From M3007 sp031373665 (lineage in GTDB: Bacteria; Bacteroidota; Bacteroidia; Chitinophagales; Saprospiraceae): a stretch of 64,000 nucleotides of DNA. Both the position numbers and the translations under genes were made by a program. The stretch is taken from positions 29,879-93,878 of the forward strand of contig JANMMZ010000113.1 in NCBI GenBank assembly GCA_031373665.1. Reading direction: 5' to 3'. The notes below the pieces were generated by a model. That model did no database searches. It saw only the letters and a list, made by a program, of their open reading frames with translations, and was not told the origin of the DNA. This document shows positions 1 through 8,099 of the stretch, in pieces (position 1 is the stretch's first letter; every line of letters begins with the position of its first letter).

Positions 1-207
1 TTTAACAACGAAATTATAATTCCCATTTACCTAAATGCTGCCTTTGGATACGTTAGAATAATTTACCAAAGGTTTTCAAGAGCAAAAGTATGGATAATCG
101 CAAACAAATGTTCGCTTATCTATAATTATTTGACCTTAAATCGTCTATACCAACAGATTAGGCCAAAAAACAGTTCAAAAAATGGGTAAAAGATGCCTAA
201 ATAGCAG

Positions 208-215
208 TACCTTTG
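208..215 (+). promoter_or_regulatory. Bacteroidota -7 promoter element of clpX
   Basis: The sequence TACCTTTG at this position matches the Bacteroidota -7 consensus TAnnTTTG and lies 30 bp before the clpX start codon. I see no clear -33 TTG at the usual distance. The upstream 200 bp contain no gene that I can support. Confidence 0.6.
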
Positions 216-245
216 TGGTTCAAAAGTTATTATTTTTAATATTGT

Positions 246-1526
246 ATGATGAAACGAGGAAAACCTACCCAGCACCGTTGTTCTTTTTGTGGACGCGGAG
301 AAGAAGATGTGATGATCTTAGTATCGGGTATGGAAGCACAAATATGCGAAACCTGCACAGAAAAAGCGCAGGAGGTGATTGATGCAGAATTACGCAAGGC
401 GGGTATAGAGCCAGAAACCTCTGCTGCCTCCACTAAAAGTAGTAAATACAGCGGCCCTATTAATTTGATTCCGCCTAAAGCACTTAAAACTTACCTTGAT
501 CAGTATGTTATTGGACAAGATGATGCAAAGAAGGTGCTTTCTGTGGCGGTTTACAACCACTACAAACGCTTGATGCAGCAGGTAAGTAAAGACGATGTGG
601 AGATCGAAAAATCGAATGTGCTTTTTGTGGGGCCTACCGGTACTGGTAAAACCCTCATGGCCCGTAGCATGGCCAAATTATTGAACGTGCCATTTACCAT
701 CGTGGATGCCACTATTTTCACAGAAGCCGGTTATGTAGGTGAAGATGTAGAAAGTATATTAGCGCGCTTGCTTCAAGTCTGTGATTTTGATATTGATGCG
801 GCCGAGCGCGGCATCGTTTATATAGATGAAATAGATAAAATATCGCGGAAACAAGATAACCCGTCTATCACCCGCGATGTATCTGGCGAGGGTGTACAAC
901 AGGGTATGCTCAAAATGCTGGAAGGTGCAGAAGTAATGGTACCTCCTCAAGGTGGCCGCAAGCACCCAGAACAAAAACTGCTAAAGGTAAATACCCACAA
1001 TATTTTGTTCATCTGTGGTGGTGCTTTCGACGGAATCGAAAAGATTATCGCCAAAAGGGTAAACCGCAATGTGATTGGCTTTGGCAGCAAAGACGAAACC
1101 CGTATTGATAAAGACAATCTCCTCCAATATGTGAGCCACCAAGATGTGAAATCATTCGGATTGATCCCCGAATTGGTAGGCCGTCTTCCAGTATTGGTTC
1201 ACTTACAATCCTTGGATAAGGAGGCACTGCGCCTGATCTTGACCCAGCCTAAAAACGCTATTTTGCGTCAATACGAAAAACTTTTCTCTATGGAAGGCAT
1301 CAAATTGACTATTGACGATGATGCCCTTGATTTCATAGCCGGAAAAGCACTGGAATACAAACTCGGTGCTCGTGGTCTTCGCTCCCTCTGTGAAGCGATC
1401 ATGACGGAAGCCATGTTTGAATTGCCAGATGGCACTAAAACGGAGAAGCGCAATTTCAATATTGACTTGGCTTATGCAGAGCGTCAATTGGATCGGTCGC
1501 GGATAGGCGTATTGCAGGCTGCATAG
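246..1526 (+). CDS. clpX: ATP-dependent Clp protease ATP-binding subunit ClpX
   Basis: ClpX is the hexameric AAA+ unfoldase that recognises tagged proteins and threads them into ClpP in the cytoplasm. The 426-residue length is normal. The N-terminal zinc-binding domain has Cys12, Cys15, Cys34 and Cys37. Walker A is GPTGTGKT at about residues 129-136, the pore loop reads GYVGED, Walker B is YIDEID near residue 192, the ClpP-docking loop contains IGF after VNRNV, and sensor 2 is GARGLR. Start codons at 246 and 249 are adjacent and either could be used. It has its own -7 element. No clpP is adjacent, so its protease partner must lie elsewhere or outside the window. Confidence 0.97.
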   Translation: MMKRGKPTQHRCSFCGRGEEDVMILVSGMEAQICETCTEKAQEVIDAELRKAGIEPETSAASTKSSKYSGPINLIPPKALKTYLDQYVIGQDDAKKVLSVAVYNHYKRLMQQVSKDDVEIEKSNVLFVGPTGTGKTLMARSMAKLLNVPFTIVDATIFTEAGYVGEDVESILARLLQVCDFDIDAAERGIVYIDEIDKISRKQDNPSITRDVSGEGVQQGMLKMLEGAEVMVPPQGGRKHPEQKLLKVNTHNILFICGGAFDGIEKIIAKRVNRNVIGFGSKDETRIDKDNLLQYVSHQDVKSFGLIPELVGRLPVLVHLQSLDKEALRLILTQPKNAILRQYEKLFSMEGIKLTIDDDALDFIAGKALEYKLGARGLRSLCEAIMTEAMFELPDGTKTEKRNFNIDLAYAERQLDRSRIGVLQAA

Positions 1527-1556
1527 GCATGATTTAAACCAGCCGAACAAATTACG

Positions 1557-1958
1557 ATGATGCAGAAACGAATCATTTTATGTGCTTGCTCCTTGTTATT
1601 GGGCTTGTGTAGCCTTGTGGCTCAAACCAAACTTGACGCAGACCAAACAGCAGCTATGTTGCGCACTGATACCTCCGTGCAACTCGTTGATTTGCGTACG
1701 CCAGCCGAACTACAACAAACAGGTAAAATAACGGATGCCAAGCACCTCAACTTCAAAAGTCCTGATTTTCAAGCACAAATAGCCCTTTTGGATAAGGAAA
1801 AGCCTCTTATCATTTATTGTGCCGCCGGAGGCAGAAGCGGCAAAGCCGCAGCACAATTGGTGGCTTTGGGCTTCAAAAAGGTGTATGACTATACTGGCGG
1901 TATGAATGACTGGAAGCAACGAGGATTGAAAACAGTAGATGTACCTAAGGGGCGGTGA
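1557..1958 (+). CDS. secreted rhodanese-like domain protein
   Basis: A 133-residue single-domain rhodanese. The first 22 residues form a signal peptide (MMQKR, hydrophobic stretch, then VAQ), so it should act in the periplasm. The core shows VQLVDLRTPAE, followed by the active-site loop CAAGGRSG with the catalytic cysteine at residue 88. Rhodaneses carry sulfane sulfur on this cysteine; the acceptor here is unknown. It starts 31 bp after clpX and may be read from the same promoter. Similar short periplasmic rhodaneses are often annotated as thiosulfate sulfurtransferases, but the substrate cannot be read from the sequence. Confidence 0.85.
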   Translation: MMQKRIILCACSLLLGLCSLVAQTKLDADQTAAMLRTDTSVQLVDLRTPAELQQTGKITDAKHLNFKSPDFQAQIALLDKEKPLIIYCAAGGRSGKAAAQLVALGFKKVYDYTGGMNDWKQRGLKTVDVPKGR

Positions 1959-2070
1959 AAAAATAACGGTGAAAAGTTAGCCACTCCCATTTTGACTCAA
2001 AAATGGCACTTATCAATTGCCCTAAAACTCCTTTAGGGAATACAATTTCAGCAACACCCACCTCAGTAGC

Positions 2071-2135
2071 GGTGAATAATGTAAATTATTCCCAAAATTA
2101 TGTAACATCGCTTCTCGACAATACCTAGACCTTTG
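2071..2135 (+). promoter_or_regulatory. regulon promoter box 1 (upstream of DUF4403 gene)
   Basis: GGTG, then repeat AATAATGTAAA at 2075-2085 and repeat AATTATGTAAC at 2096-2106 (starts 21 bp apart), then 25 bp, then GACCTTTG ending at 2135. This is the common architecture found 13 times in the window. The start codon it serves is about 95 bp downstream. Confidence 0.8.
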
Positions 2136-2229
2136 CAGCGTGTTTTGGCTATAAAGTATTTAATTATGAAAAGCAGATTGCCCTTCCCATCCACGGTGCA
2201 AGGGCGATTTTCATTAAAATCTATACATT

Positions 2230-3639
2230 GTGAGAGGAGGCTATTTTGTTACTATTATTATTGCAATTATCGGCTTGTGTGCTTGTAAAAACAAAGCACC
2301 AGTCACGACGGTACCATTTTGTGAACCGCAAGTACTAACCATGCGGCACGATACTTCCTTTTTGAGTACGCCTCTGGTTATTCCTACACAATTAATAGAG
2401 GACAAACTCAACCGCGCTTTCCGGCAAAACGTTATGCATGACGATGATTTTGACAATAATAAAAAGGACAGTGTAGGTGACAAACTAAAAATGAAAATCA
2501 CGCGACTCGGCGACGTGCAAGTAACCTGGAAAAACAATGTGGCCAAATATCATATCCCGCTGCTCATCTTGGTAGAACGACAGATTATCCCTAAAAAATC
2601 GCTGCGATTGCCGAAGTCTTTGGCCGTAAAAACTAAATTTAGCCTGCGATTGGGCTTTGAAACTACCGTTAATGTAGGAGAAGATTGGAAATTAGATTCA
2701 AAAACTGAATTTAGAACTTTTGAATGGCTGAGTGAGGTCACAGTTTTGGGCGGTTTGATTGATGTAAAAAAAATGGCAGAACGTGGGCTGCTGCGTAAAA
2801 TGCCCCAAATATCTGACAATATAGATAAAGAGATACACACCAAAGTAAACCTCGAACCAGTGGTGAGGCGTGTTTGGCAGCAACTCCAAAAACCCATGAT
2901 CATTAATCGTAGGGAGAAATTGGTTTGGCTAAAAATCAATCCTATCCGGTTTGAAATGGGCGAAATAACTACCCAAAAAAGCGATCTTTTAATACAGGTA
3001 CGCCTTTCTGCTACCACCGAAACATTAGTAGGCGACAGCCCTTCTTATACCATAGACTCTACCTTACCAAGGCTAATCAAGCGGCGCACCTTGCCCAATG
3101 ATGGGTATGTATATGTGTGTGCTGAAATTCCTTTTTCTGATATTAATGAAATATTGAGTTGCCAACTTGAAGGCAAAGTCATTGAGTTGGAGGGGCATAA
3201 AATAGAGATAATTCAGTCAAAAGTGTGGGGTTGTGGATCCAATTTGGTGGTTCGTCTCCAAGTGAAAGGCGAAATTGAAGGAGATCTGTATTTTCAGGGA
3301 ACACCTGTATATGAGCCGGATTCGCAGCGCATTGTGATAAAAAACTTCGATTTTGAAGTAAAAACGCAAGAAATGCTCTTAAAAGGGGCGGACTGGCTCT
3401 TGCATGATACTTTTAAAGAGCAAATAAAAAAGGAATTGAGTTTGCCATTAGGTGAAAAAATGGTGCTTATCCCAGATATGATTGAGCGCGGCATTGAGCG
3501 GGGTAAGGCAGGGAAAAAAATGGATTTTGTGATAGAGCAATGGGATTTCAGACCCCAACAGGTGTGGGTGCAACCTGAGCATATTGTGGCATTGATGGTT
3601 GTGAATGCGCAGGTGAGGGTGCAATTGGAGCGGATTTGA
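2230..3639 (+). CDS. DUF4403 family lipoprotein
   Basis: A 469-residue protein with a short hydrophobic N-terminus ending in a lipobox-like LCAC/GLC at about residues 16-20, so probably a lipoprotein anchored in an envelope membrane. The body shows the DUF4403 pattern: an early segment STPLVIPTQLIEDKLN, alternating beta-rich stretches, and a C-terminal segment where an amphipathic helix (LGEKMVLIPDMIERG) precedes a strand on ligand-like binding surfaces. The function of DUF4403 is unknown. The GTG start at 2230 is the first plausible codon that gives a signal sequence. Transcription is probably from box 1, giving a leader of about 90 nt. Confidence 0.7.
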   Translation: MRGGYFVTIIIAIIGLCACKNKAPVTTVPFCEPQVLTMRHDTSFLSTPLVIPTQLIEDKLNRAFRQNVMHDDDFDNNKKDSVGDKLKMKITRLGDVQVTWKNNVAKYHIPLLILVERQIIPKKSLRLPKSLAVKTKFSLRLGFETTVNVGEDWKLDSKTEFRTFEWLSEVTVLGGLIDVKKMAERGLLRKMPQISDNIDKEIHTKVNLEPVVRRVWQQLQKPMIINRREKLVWLKINPIRFEMGEITTQKSDLLIQVRLSATTETLVGDSPSYTIDSTLPRLIKRRTLPNDGYVYVCAEIPFSDINEILSCQLEGKVIELEGHKIEIIQSKVWGCGSNLVVRLQVKGEIEGDLYFQGTPVYEPDSQRIVIKNFDFEVKTQEMLLKGADWLLHDTFKEQIKKELSLPLGEKMVLIPDMIERGIERGKAGKKMDFVIEQWDFRPQQVWVQPEHIVALMVVNAQVRVQLERI

Positions 3640-3645
3640 AAAAAA

Positions 3646-3711
3646 GTGTGAATCTTGTAATTTTCAACCTAAATTATGTAACAGACAGCAGACCAGATGC
3701 CTGCACCTTTG
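3646..3711 (+). promoter_or_regulatory. regulon promoter box 2 (upstream of YtxH gene)
   Basis: GTGTG at 3646, repeat AATCTTGTAAT at 3651-3661, repeat AATTATGTAAC at 3672-3682 (21 bp apart), 25 bp spacer, then CACCTTTG ending at 3711. It begins 7 bp after the preceding stop codon. Confidence 0.85.
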
Positions 3712-3758
3712 TGTCAAAGAAATCACACTAACACACACAAATTTTAAATCAATTAAAG

Positions 3759-4088
3759 ATGGTATCAGGTAAAGTAGTATTAGGCTTGTTGGCAGGTGTT
3801 GCCACAGGTGCATTGATGGGCATTTTATTTGCCCCAGAAAAAGGGTCAAAAACCCGTCGCAAAATCACTGACAAGGGGGAAGACTTCGCAGACAGTATGA
3901 AATCTAAGTTCAATGACCTTTTGGACACCATGACCCGTAAGTACGAAGACGCCCTTGAAGACGCAGAAACTTTGGTTGCTAAAGGAAAAGCGAAGTATGA
4001 AAATGTCAAAGACGACGCTGAAAATGCGCTTGCCGATGGTAAATCAAAGTACAACGAGGTCAAAAAAGAAGTGAAATCTAACTATTAG
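3759..4088 (+). CDS. YtxH domain-containing protein
   Basis: A 109-residue protein with an N-terminal glycine/alanine-rich transmembrane helix (VVLGLLAGVATGALMGILFAP) followed by EKGSKTRR and a highly charged, helical tail. The segment GILFAPEKGSKTRRKI is the hallmark of the YtxH family, small general-stress proteins of the inner membrane whose molecular role is unclear. The tail after residue 35 is rich in Lys, Asp and Glu and should form a coiled coil or an amphipathic helix. It is preceded by regulon box 2 and begins a run of small stress-type genes. Confidence 0.88.
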   Translation: MVSGKVVLGLLAGVATGALMGILFAPEKGSKTRRKITDKGEDFADSMKSKFNDLLDTMTRKYEDALEDAETLVAKGKAKYENVKDDAENALADGKSKYNEVKKEVKSNY

Positions 4089-4291
4089 ATCAAGAGATTG
4101 GGGGTTGTGTGAAGAAGTAGAATAAGTTTTAGTATAATCAATCAAGTATTATTTTAGAGGATGATAGTATTAATATGATGATTTGTCATCGTATTATCTG
4201 TCACTCAAAGTAAAGCATTTTTAACTTTTTCCACAACCTCAATTCTTTCCGAAGGAAAACAAAAATTCTATCAACTACTAAATCAAAAATT

Positions 4292-4621
4292 ATGAAAGAT
4301 GAAAATAAAAAGAAAGCAGCGAGCCTAACAAAGGTTTTACTTCCCAAATTTTCAGGTTTAAGTGAAAAAAGCACCCTGAAAATGGCTAAAATCATCGAAG
4401 AGTGCTCGACACATATGGCCAAAAAATTTCATAATTTTCAAGAAAACGACCTCGATTGTGATGCAAAATTGGAACATAAAGCCTTAAAAAAGGCAGTAAA
4501 AACAACCAAGGTATTGGTAGAAGCAGCCGAAAGGGCTTCCGACAAATCATTGGAGAATCCTAGGCCTGCCATGCTAACTTCTTATATCAAGCCTAGAGTA
4601 ACTACGCGCAAAGTGCGCTAA
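4292..4621 (+). CDS. small hypothetical protein, helical, unknown function
   Basis: A 109-residue protein that I do not recognise. It has no signal peptide or membrane segment. It is rich in Lys, Ala and Glu and predicted to be mostly helical, with a single short conserved-looking cysteine pair (EECS and DCD). The C-terminal 25 residues are basic and proline-containing. It lies between the YtxH and Dps genes, on the same strand, in the island of stress-type genes, which suggests a related role but no more. The stretch 4089-4291 before it contains no regulon box that meets the rule. Confidence 0.6.
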   Translation: MKDENKKKAASLTKVLLPKFSGLSEKSTLKMAKIIEECSTHMAKKFHNFQENDLDCDAKLEHKALKKAVKTTKVLVEAAERASDKSLENPRPAMLTSYIKPRVTTRKVR

Positions 4622-4738
4622 TCTATCACAGATACAGAGGTCATCCCAAAGGCGACCAACAGCAAAACTACTTCAAAAAAGCAGTGCTTGGGAAGTGGAC
4701 GCAACTGATTCTTAATAATTACATTAAAATCGATAAAA

Positions 4739-5212
4739 ATGCAACCAAAAATTGGCATTTCTGCCGAAAACTTGGAAAATAGTGTCAAATTACTGTCTAT
4801 CATTTTGGCGGATGAAATGACATTGTATATCAAAACCAGAAAATTCCATTGGAATGTTTCAGGCGATAGTTTCATGGAACTCCACAAATTGTACGAAAAT
4901 CAGTACAAACAATTGGAAGAATCCATTGATCAAATTGCTGAGCGTATTGGAAAATTGGGACAAAAAACCATTGGTACCATGCATGAATTTCTGTCTTTAA
5001 CTTCTTTAAAAGAACAACCTGAAAAAAATCTACCTTCTAAAGATACCCTCACAGAATTGCTCAAAGACCACGAAACGGTAATTATAAAACTCAGAAAAGG
5101 GGTTGAGCGTAGCACAGATGAAAACAAAGATGCTGGTACTGCTGACTTTTTGACAGGATTGATGGAGCAGCACGAGACAATGGCTTGGGTGCTAAGGAGG
5201 TATTTGAATTAA
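4739..5212 (+). CDS. dps: Dps family ferritin-like DNA-protection protein
   Basis: Dps proteins form 12-subunit shells that oxidise ferrous iron with hydrogen peroxide and store it, protecting DNA. This 157-residue protein has the full Dps signature. KFHWNV at about residues 37-42 supplies a ferroxidase histidine, and FMELHKLYENQYKQLEE and DQIAERI supply the acidic residues of the intersubunit iron site. The length is normal. It is followed after 15 bp by a YceI gene and sits in the stress island, so the two are probably cotranscribed. Confidence 0.93.
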   Translation: MQPKIGISAENLENSVKLLSIILADEMTLYIKTRKFHWNVSGDSFMELHKLYENQYKQLEESIDQIAERIGKLGQKTIGTMHEFLSLTSLKEQPEKNLPSKDTLTELLKDHETVIIKLRKGVERSTDENKDAGTADFLTGLMEQHETMAWVLRRYLN

Positions 5213-5227
5213 AAATAAAAGCAATAT

Positions 5228-5827
5228 ATGCAAAAAAAAATAAAGTGGTCTATTGACCAATCACACAGCAGTATTGCATTCAGAGTTAGGCATCTTATGA
5301 TTTCTCATGTGACAGGTTCTTTCAAAACCTTTGATGCAAGTATTTACACCACGGGCAAAGATTTTTCAACTGCTGTCATTGATCTTTGGATTGAGGCGTC
5401 TTCAATTGATACGGGCGATGAAAAACGGGACAATCACCTTATAGGAGAAAATTTTTTTGACACACAAGACTTCAAACAAATCAATTTTGAATCCAGCATG
5501 ATTCAAAAAGCGGAGGCCGATGGCTCGTACGATTTGTGGGGAGAACTCACAATGCGCGGCATCACCCAAAAAGTAAAATTGGAAGTTATTTTCGGAGGTA
5601 TAGCCAAAGACAAAACCGGACGGGAGAAAGCAGGATTTTCGGTCACTGGAAAAATCAAAAGAAGTGATTGGGGCTTGGTTTGGAATACTGCCATAGAAAA
5701 GGGTGGCTTAATTTTAAGTGACGAAATTATCATCACTTGTGACGTGCAACTCATTAATTTGGGGGGAGAAAAACCCTCAAATGGTTATTTAATCCTACCA
5801 AAAAATGGTGGATTTGGAAATGCCTAA
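5228..5827 (+). CDS. YceI family protein
   Basis: A 199-residue YceI-like beta-barrel protein. The core reads WSIDQSHSSIAFRVRHLMIS at residues 7-26, then GSFKTFDASI, TGDEKRDNHL and MRGITQKVKLEVIFGG, all typical of this lipocalin-like family that binds isoprenoid-type lipids. Most periplasmic YceI proteins have a signal peptide; this one does not, so it is probably cytoplasmic. The last 25 residues (after GGEKPS) extend beyond the barrel. It follows dps after 15 bp. The ligand is unknown. Confidence 0.88.
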   Translation: MQKKIKWSIDQSHSSIAFRVRHLMISHVTGSFKTFDASIYTTGKDFSTAVIDLWIEASSIDTGDEKRDNHLIGENFFDTQDFKQINFESSMIQKAEADGSYDLWGELTMRGITQKVKLEVIFGGIAKDKTGREKAGFSVTGKIKRSDWGLVWNTAIEKGGLILSDEIIITCDVQLINLGGEKPSNGYLILPKNGGFGNA

Positions 5828-5906
5828 TTCGGCAGACTAAATATAATAATGGAACATGAAGTGTTCTCTCAATACTATAATTTTTCAAATTTTAAACACA
5901 ATTATT

Positions 5907-6092
5907 ATGAATAAGGAACAAATTAAAGGCAATTGGAACGAGCAAAAAGGCAAACTTAAACAACAGTTTGCAGTTTTGACCGACAACGATCTAATGTTTG
6001 AAGAAGGCCAAAAAGACGAGATGCTTGGCAAAATACAAATCAAACTCGGTAAAACAAAAGATGAATGGACTAAAATAATTGCAGAATTATAA
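5907..6092 (+). CDS. CsbD family stress protein
   Basis: A 61-residue CsbD-like protein: MNKEQIKGNWNEQKGKLKQ is the family signature (N-x-x-x-I-K-G-N-W-x-x-x-K-G-K-x-K). An in-frame ATG at 5856 would add 17 hydrophobic residues with no family support, so I choose 5907. CsbD proteins are small, very hydrophilic and strongly induced by general stress in many bacteria; the function is unknown. It lies downstream of dps and the YceI gene. Confidence 0.88.
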   Translation: MNKEQIKGNWNEQKGKLKQQFAVLTDNDLMFEEGQKDEMLGKIQIKLGKTKDEWTKIIAEL

Positions 6093-6105
6093 TAGTTTAT
6101 AAAAT

Positions 6106-6234
6106 CTATATAAGTACTAGAATGGATATAATCCGTGGAATGCAACAAAGAGATTTTAAGGTTAAACAGGGAAGTGTCGGCTTGAAAAATCAATGTTATA
6201 AACATGGATCATATTCGTTCTAGTACTTATATAG
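6106..6234. repeat. 129-bp element with 25-bp terminal inverted repeats
   Basis: The left arm 6106-6130 (CTATATAAGTACTAGAA...) and the right arm 6210-6234 (reverse complement) match in about 21 of 25 positions, enclosing about 80 bp with no ORF. It lies in the gap between the CsbD and DUF2383 genes and resembles a small non-autonomous mobile element. Confidence 0.6.
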
Positions 6235-6325
6235 TCATTAATGGGAATTCAGAGGACGGCCTCACTAACGCACTCATTTGATTTATTAAAAACAAAAACA
6301 GTTAATTACTCTAAATTTATAAAAA

Positions 6326-6787
6326 ATGAACAAAAACAATACCGTTGACGTGTTAAACACGCTCATCATTATCAACAATGACCGTATAGAAGGATACGAA
6401 ACCGCTTCAAAGGAAACCGAAGAAATGGAGTTGAAAAACTTATTCTCTCATTTTATAAATACCAGCCACCGTTGTAAAGCGGAACTCGTGAAGCAAATCC
6501 AGAATATCGGTGGATCACCCGACGAAGGAACGCGCATTACGGGCAAATTTTTTAGGGTTTGGATGGATGTAAAAGTCGCACTCACTGGCAACGACCGCAA
6601 AGCCATACTTGGTTCTTGCGATTACGGCGAGCAAGTGGCTCAAGACACCTATGAGACCGCACTGAAGGATAACCTTGAAGACATCAGTGCTGCACAACAG
6701 ACCATGTTGATTGCGCAACGTATGGCTCTGAAAGCAGACCACGACAATATCAAAAACTTGCTAAATAAGTTGCTAGGAACGGCTTAA
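6326..6787 (+). CDS. DUF2383 / PA2169-type four-helix-bundle protein
   Basis: A 153-residue ferritin-like protein. The segments LNTLIIINNDRIEGYETA, LKNLFSHF, HRCKAELVKQI, GSCDYGEQVAQDTYETAL and LIAQRMALKADHDNIKNL correspond to the helices of the DUF2383 family, with acidic and His residues that could bind metal. Members are common in stress gene clusters next to CsbD and Dps genes, as here. No enzymatic activity is established. There is no signal peptide. Confidence 0.85.
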   Translation: MNKNNTVDVLNTLIIINNDRIEGYETASKETEEMELKNLFSHFINTSHRCKAELVKQIQNIGGSPDEGTRITGKFFRVWMDVKVALTGNDRKAILGSCDYGEQVAQDTYETALKDNLEDISAAQQTMLIAQRMALKADHDNIKNLLNKLLGTA

Positions 6788-6839
6788 AGAACGGCTTTTG
6801 TATGTAACCATCTAACACCTTTTTACTAATCAAAATATC

Positions 6840-7157
6840 ATGCAAAAAGACATAAAAGAACATACCCAGCCTCCTAAAAGCATACCCGCGTACCCACCCA
6901 CACAGGGCGGTAGTAAACAACAAAACAACCCTGAAATGCCCCAAATACCTGAAACACCTGAAATGCCCCAAACACCTGAAATACCTGAAATGCCCCAAAT
7001 ACCTGAAACACCCAATACGACTCTTAAAATTCAATGGGAATGGCAAAAAAAAGATGCAACATTGAGCGGCCAAACTCCCATGGAGTATCAAAATACAGAA
7101 GAACGTAAAGCAGGTGAAACGGGAAAAGTAAAAAAGACTAAAGGAAATATTTGGTAA
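6840..7157 (+). CDS. proline-rich repeat small protein, unknown function
   Basis: A 105-residue protein that I do not recognise. Residues 31-58 are a low-complexity stretch of PEMPQIPETP-like units. Before it the sequence is polar and proline-rich; after it comes a short, more conserved-looking segment (LKIQWEWQKKDATLSG). There is no signal peptide. A good intrinsic terminator follows at 7170. The ATG at 6840 is preceded by a spaced leader of about 50 nt. It may be a disordered stress protein, by context only. Confidence 0.55.
   Translation: MQKDIKEHTQPPKSIPAYPPTQGGSKQQNNPEMPQIPETPEMPQTPEIPEMPQIPETPNTTLKIQWEWQKKDATLSGQTPMEYQNTEERKAGETGKVKKTKGNIW
6930..7013 (+). repeat. in-frame short tandem repeat encoding PEMPQIPETP-type units
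   Basis: Alternating GAAATGCCCCAAATACCT and GAAACACCT units encode Pro-Glu-rich repeats inside the preceding gene. Such units readily change in copy number. Confidence 0.75.
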
Positions 7158-7169
7158 TACTTTCTTCTT

Positions 7170-7202
7170 CCAAATCCGAGTTTACACGAGGATTTGGTTT
7201 TT
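7170..7202 (+). terminator. intrinsic terminator after proline-rich gene
   Basis: CCAAATCC at 7170-7177 pairs perfectly with GGATTTGG at 7190-7197, followed directly by five T residues. Confidence 0.8.
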
Positions 7203-7223
7203 CTCATCTTTAACACAAAAAAA

Positions 7224-7346
7224 ATGAATAATCTTTTTAAAGGAATCATTGCAGGCGTAGCTGCTAATAAATTAGGCGGGGGCTGTTTGAGTACCGTTGT
7301 CATTTTTATTATTGTTTGGCTGGCGCTTGGACAATGTAATCAATAA
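7224..7346 (+). CDS. 40-residue membrane microprotein
   Basis: A short ORF: MNNLFKGIIAGVAANKLGGG, then CLSTVVIFIIVWLALGQC, NQ, stop. A glycine-rich N-terminal half is followed by one transmembrane helix. The pattern of a KLGGGC turn before a hydrophobic helix is one I associate with tiny conserved Bacteroidota proteins of unknown role. It lies between a terminator and the next gene, only 14 bp before the 7361 ORF, in the stress island. Its codon use and placement support a real gene. Confidence 0.6.
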   Translation: MNNLFKGIIAGVAANKLGGGCLSTVVIFIIVWLALGQCNQ

Positions 7347-7360
7347 AAATCAGTCTTCAT

Positions 7361-7717
7361 ATGAAAAAGAAAGCAACCATTACTCAAAAAGCAACCCGAC
7401 TTGTCACCAAAGAAAAAGCGAAAGCCCCCGTGGGTTATCCGCTATACCCTCCAAGTGAAGATGTGTATAGTCAATACGAAAGAGAAGGGAGCAGCAAAAT
7501 CATCACTAATGACTCCAATAGGCCATTTGATGATAGACTTCAGGAGGATACTCAGGCTGATTATGACGAAAATTTGCCTGATTATGACCTTGATATTCCA
7601 GGCTCAGAGTTGGACAATGATCAAGAGTTTATTGGAAGTGAAGACGAGGAAAATAACTATTACAGCATCGGTGGTGACAATCACGATGATTTAGAAGAGC
7701 ACAGAGAAGAGACGTAA
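7361..7717 (+). CDS. conserved acidic hypothetical protein with GSELDNDQEFIGSEDEENN tail
   Basis: A 118-residue soluble protein. The N-terminal 30 residues are basic, followed by VGYPLYPPSEDVYSQY, and the C-terminal half is very acidic with the block IPGSELDNDQEFIGSEDEE and YYSIGGDNHDDLEE. From memory the same tail occurs in many small Bacteroidota proteins found beside stress genes; no function is known. It is probably disordered. An intrinsic terminator follows at 7766. Confidence 0.75.
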   Translation: MKKKATITQKATRLVTKEKAKAPVGYPLYPPSEDVYSQYEREGSSKIITNDSNRPFDDRLQEDTQADYDENLPDYDLDIPGSELDNDQEFIGSEDEENNYYSIGGDNHDDLEEHREET

Positions 7718-7765
7718 AGATGATTGTTGACATAAAAAGGAAATATTTAATTATAGTTCCTCAAG

Positions 7766-7792
7766 ACCCTGCGAAAGCGGGGTTTTGTTTTT
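7766..7792 (+). terminator. intrinsic terminator with GAAA tetraloop
   Basis: ACCCTGC at 7766-7772 and GCGGGGT at 7777-7783 form a 7-bp stem around a GAAA loop, followed by TTTTGTTTTT. It closes the preceding stress island and stands just before regulon box 3. Confidence 0.8.
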
Positions 7793-7812
7793 GATTAATC
7801 TCCAATCAGAAA

Positions 7813-7878
7813 GTGTGAATTTTATAAATGATTCCCAAAATTGTGTAACAATTGGCTTACAGCAACCACTTACTTTTG
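7813..7878 (+). promoter_or_regulatory. regulon promoter box 3 (upstream of the small membrane protein/Mla operon)
   Basis: GTGTG, repeat AATTTTATAAA at 7818-7828, repeat AATTGTGTAAC at 7839-7849, 25 bp, then TTACTTTTG ending at 7878. It likely drives the run 7908-12751. Confidence 0.85.
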
Positions 7879-7907
7879 TGCATTATTTCACACTAAAAAC
7901 TTTTAAT

Positions 7908-8093
7908 ATGTCTCTCGTCAGTATTTTACTCGCATTAATAGTTGTTGGCGTATTGCTCTGGCTCGTTAACAATTATATTCCAATGGACGCAAAAATCAAA
8001 AATATCCTCAATATCGTTGTCGTGATTGTATTGGTGTTGTGGCTTTTGCGGGCTTTTGGATTACTGGATTCTTTGACCAATATACGCATATAA
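7908..8093 (+). CDS. Thivi_2564 family small membrane protein
   Basis: A 61-residue protein with two transmembrane helices (SLVSILLALIVVGVLLWLV and ILNIVVVIVLVLWLLRAFG) joined by NNYIPMDAKIKNI. This is the pattern of the Thivi_2564 family, widespread and of unknown function. A longer frame starts at 7785 but would lie across regulon box 3, so the ATG at 7908, 30 bp after the -7 element, is the start. The next gene begins 6 bp after the stop, suggesting cotranscription with the lipid transporter. Confidence 0.85.
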   Translation: MSLVSILLALIVVGVLLWLVNNYIPMDAKIKNILNIVVVIVLVLWLLRAFGLLDSLTNIRI

Positions 8094-8099
8094 ATCAGT

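Noticed and set aside
4107..4145. GTGTG followed by A-rich sequence upstream of the 4292 gene
   Set aside because: The two repeat slots do not match AATTATRTAAC and no -7 element follows at 25 bp.
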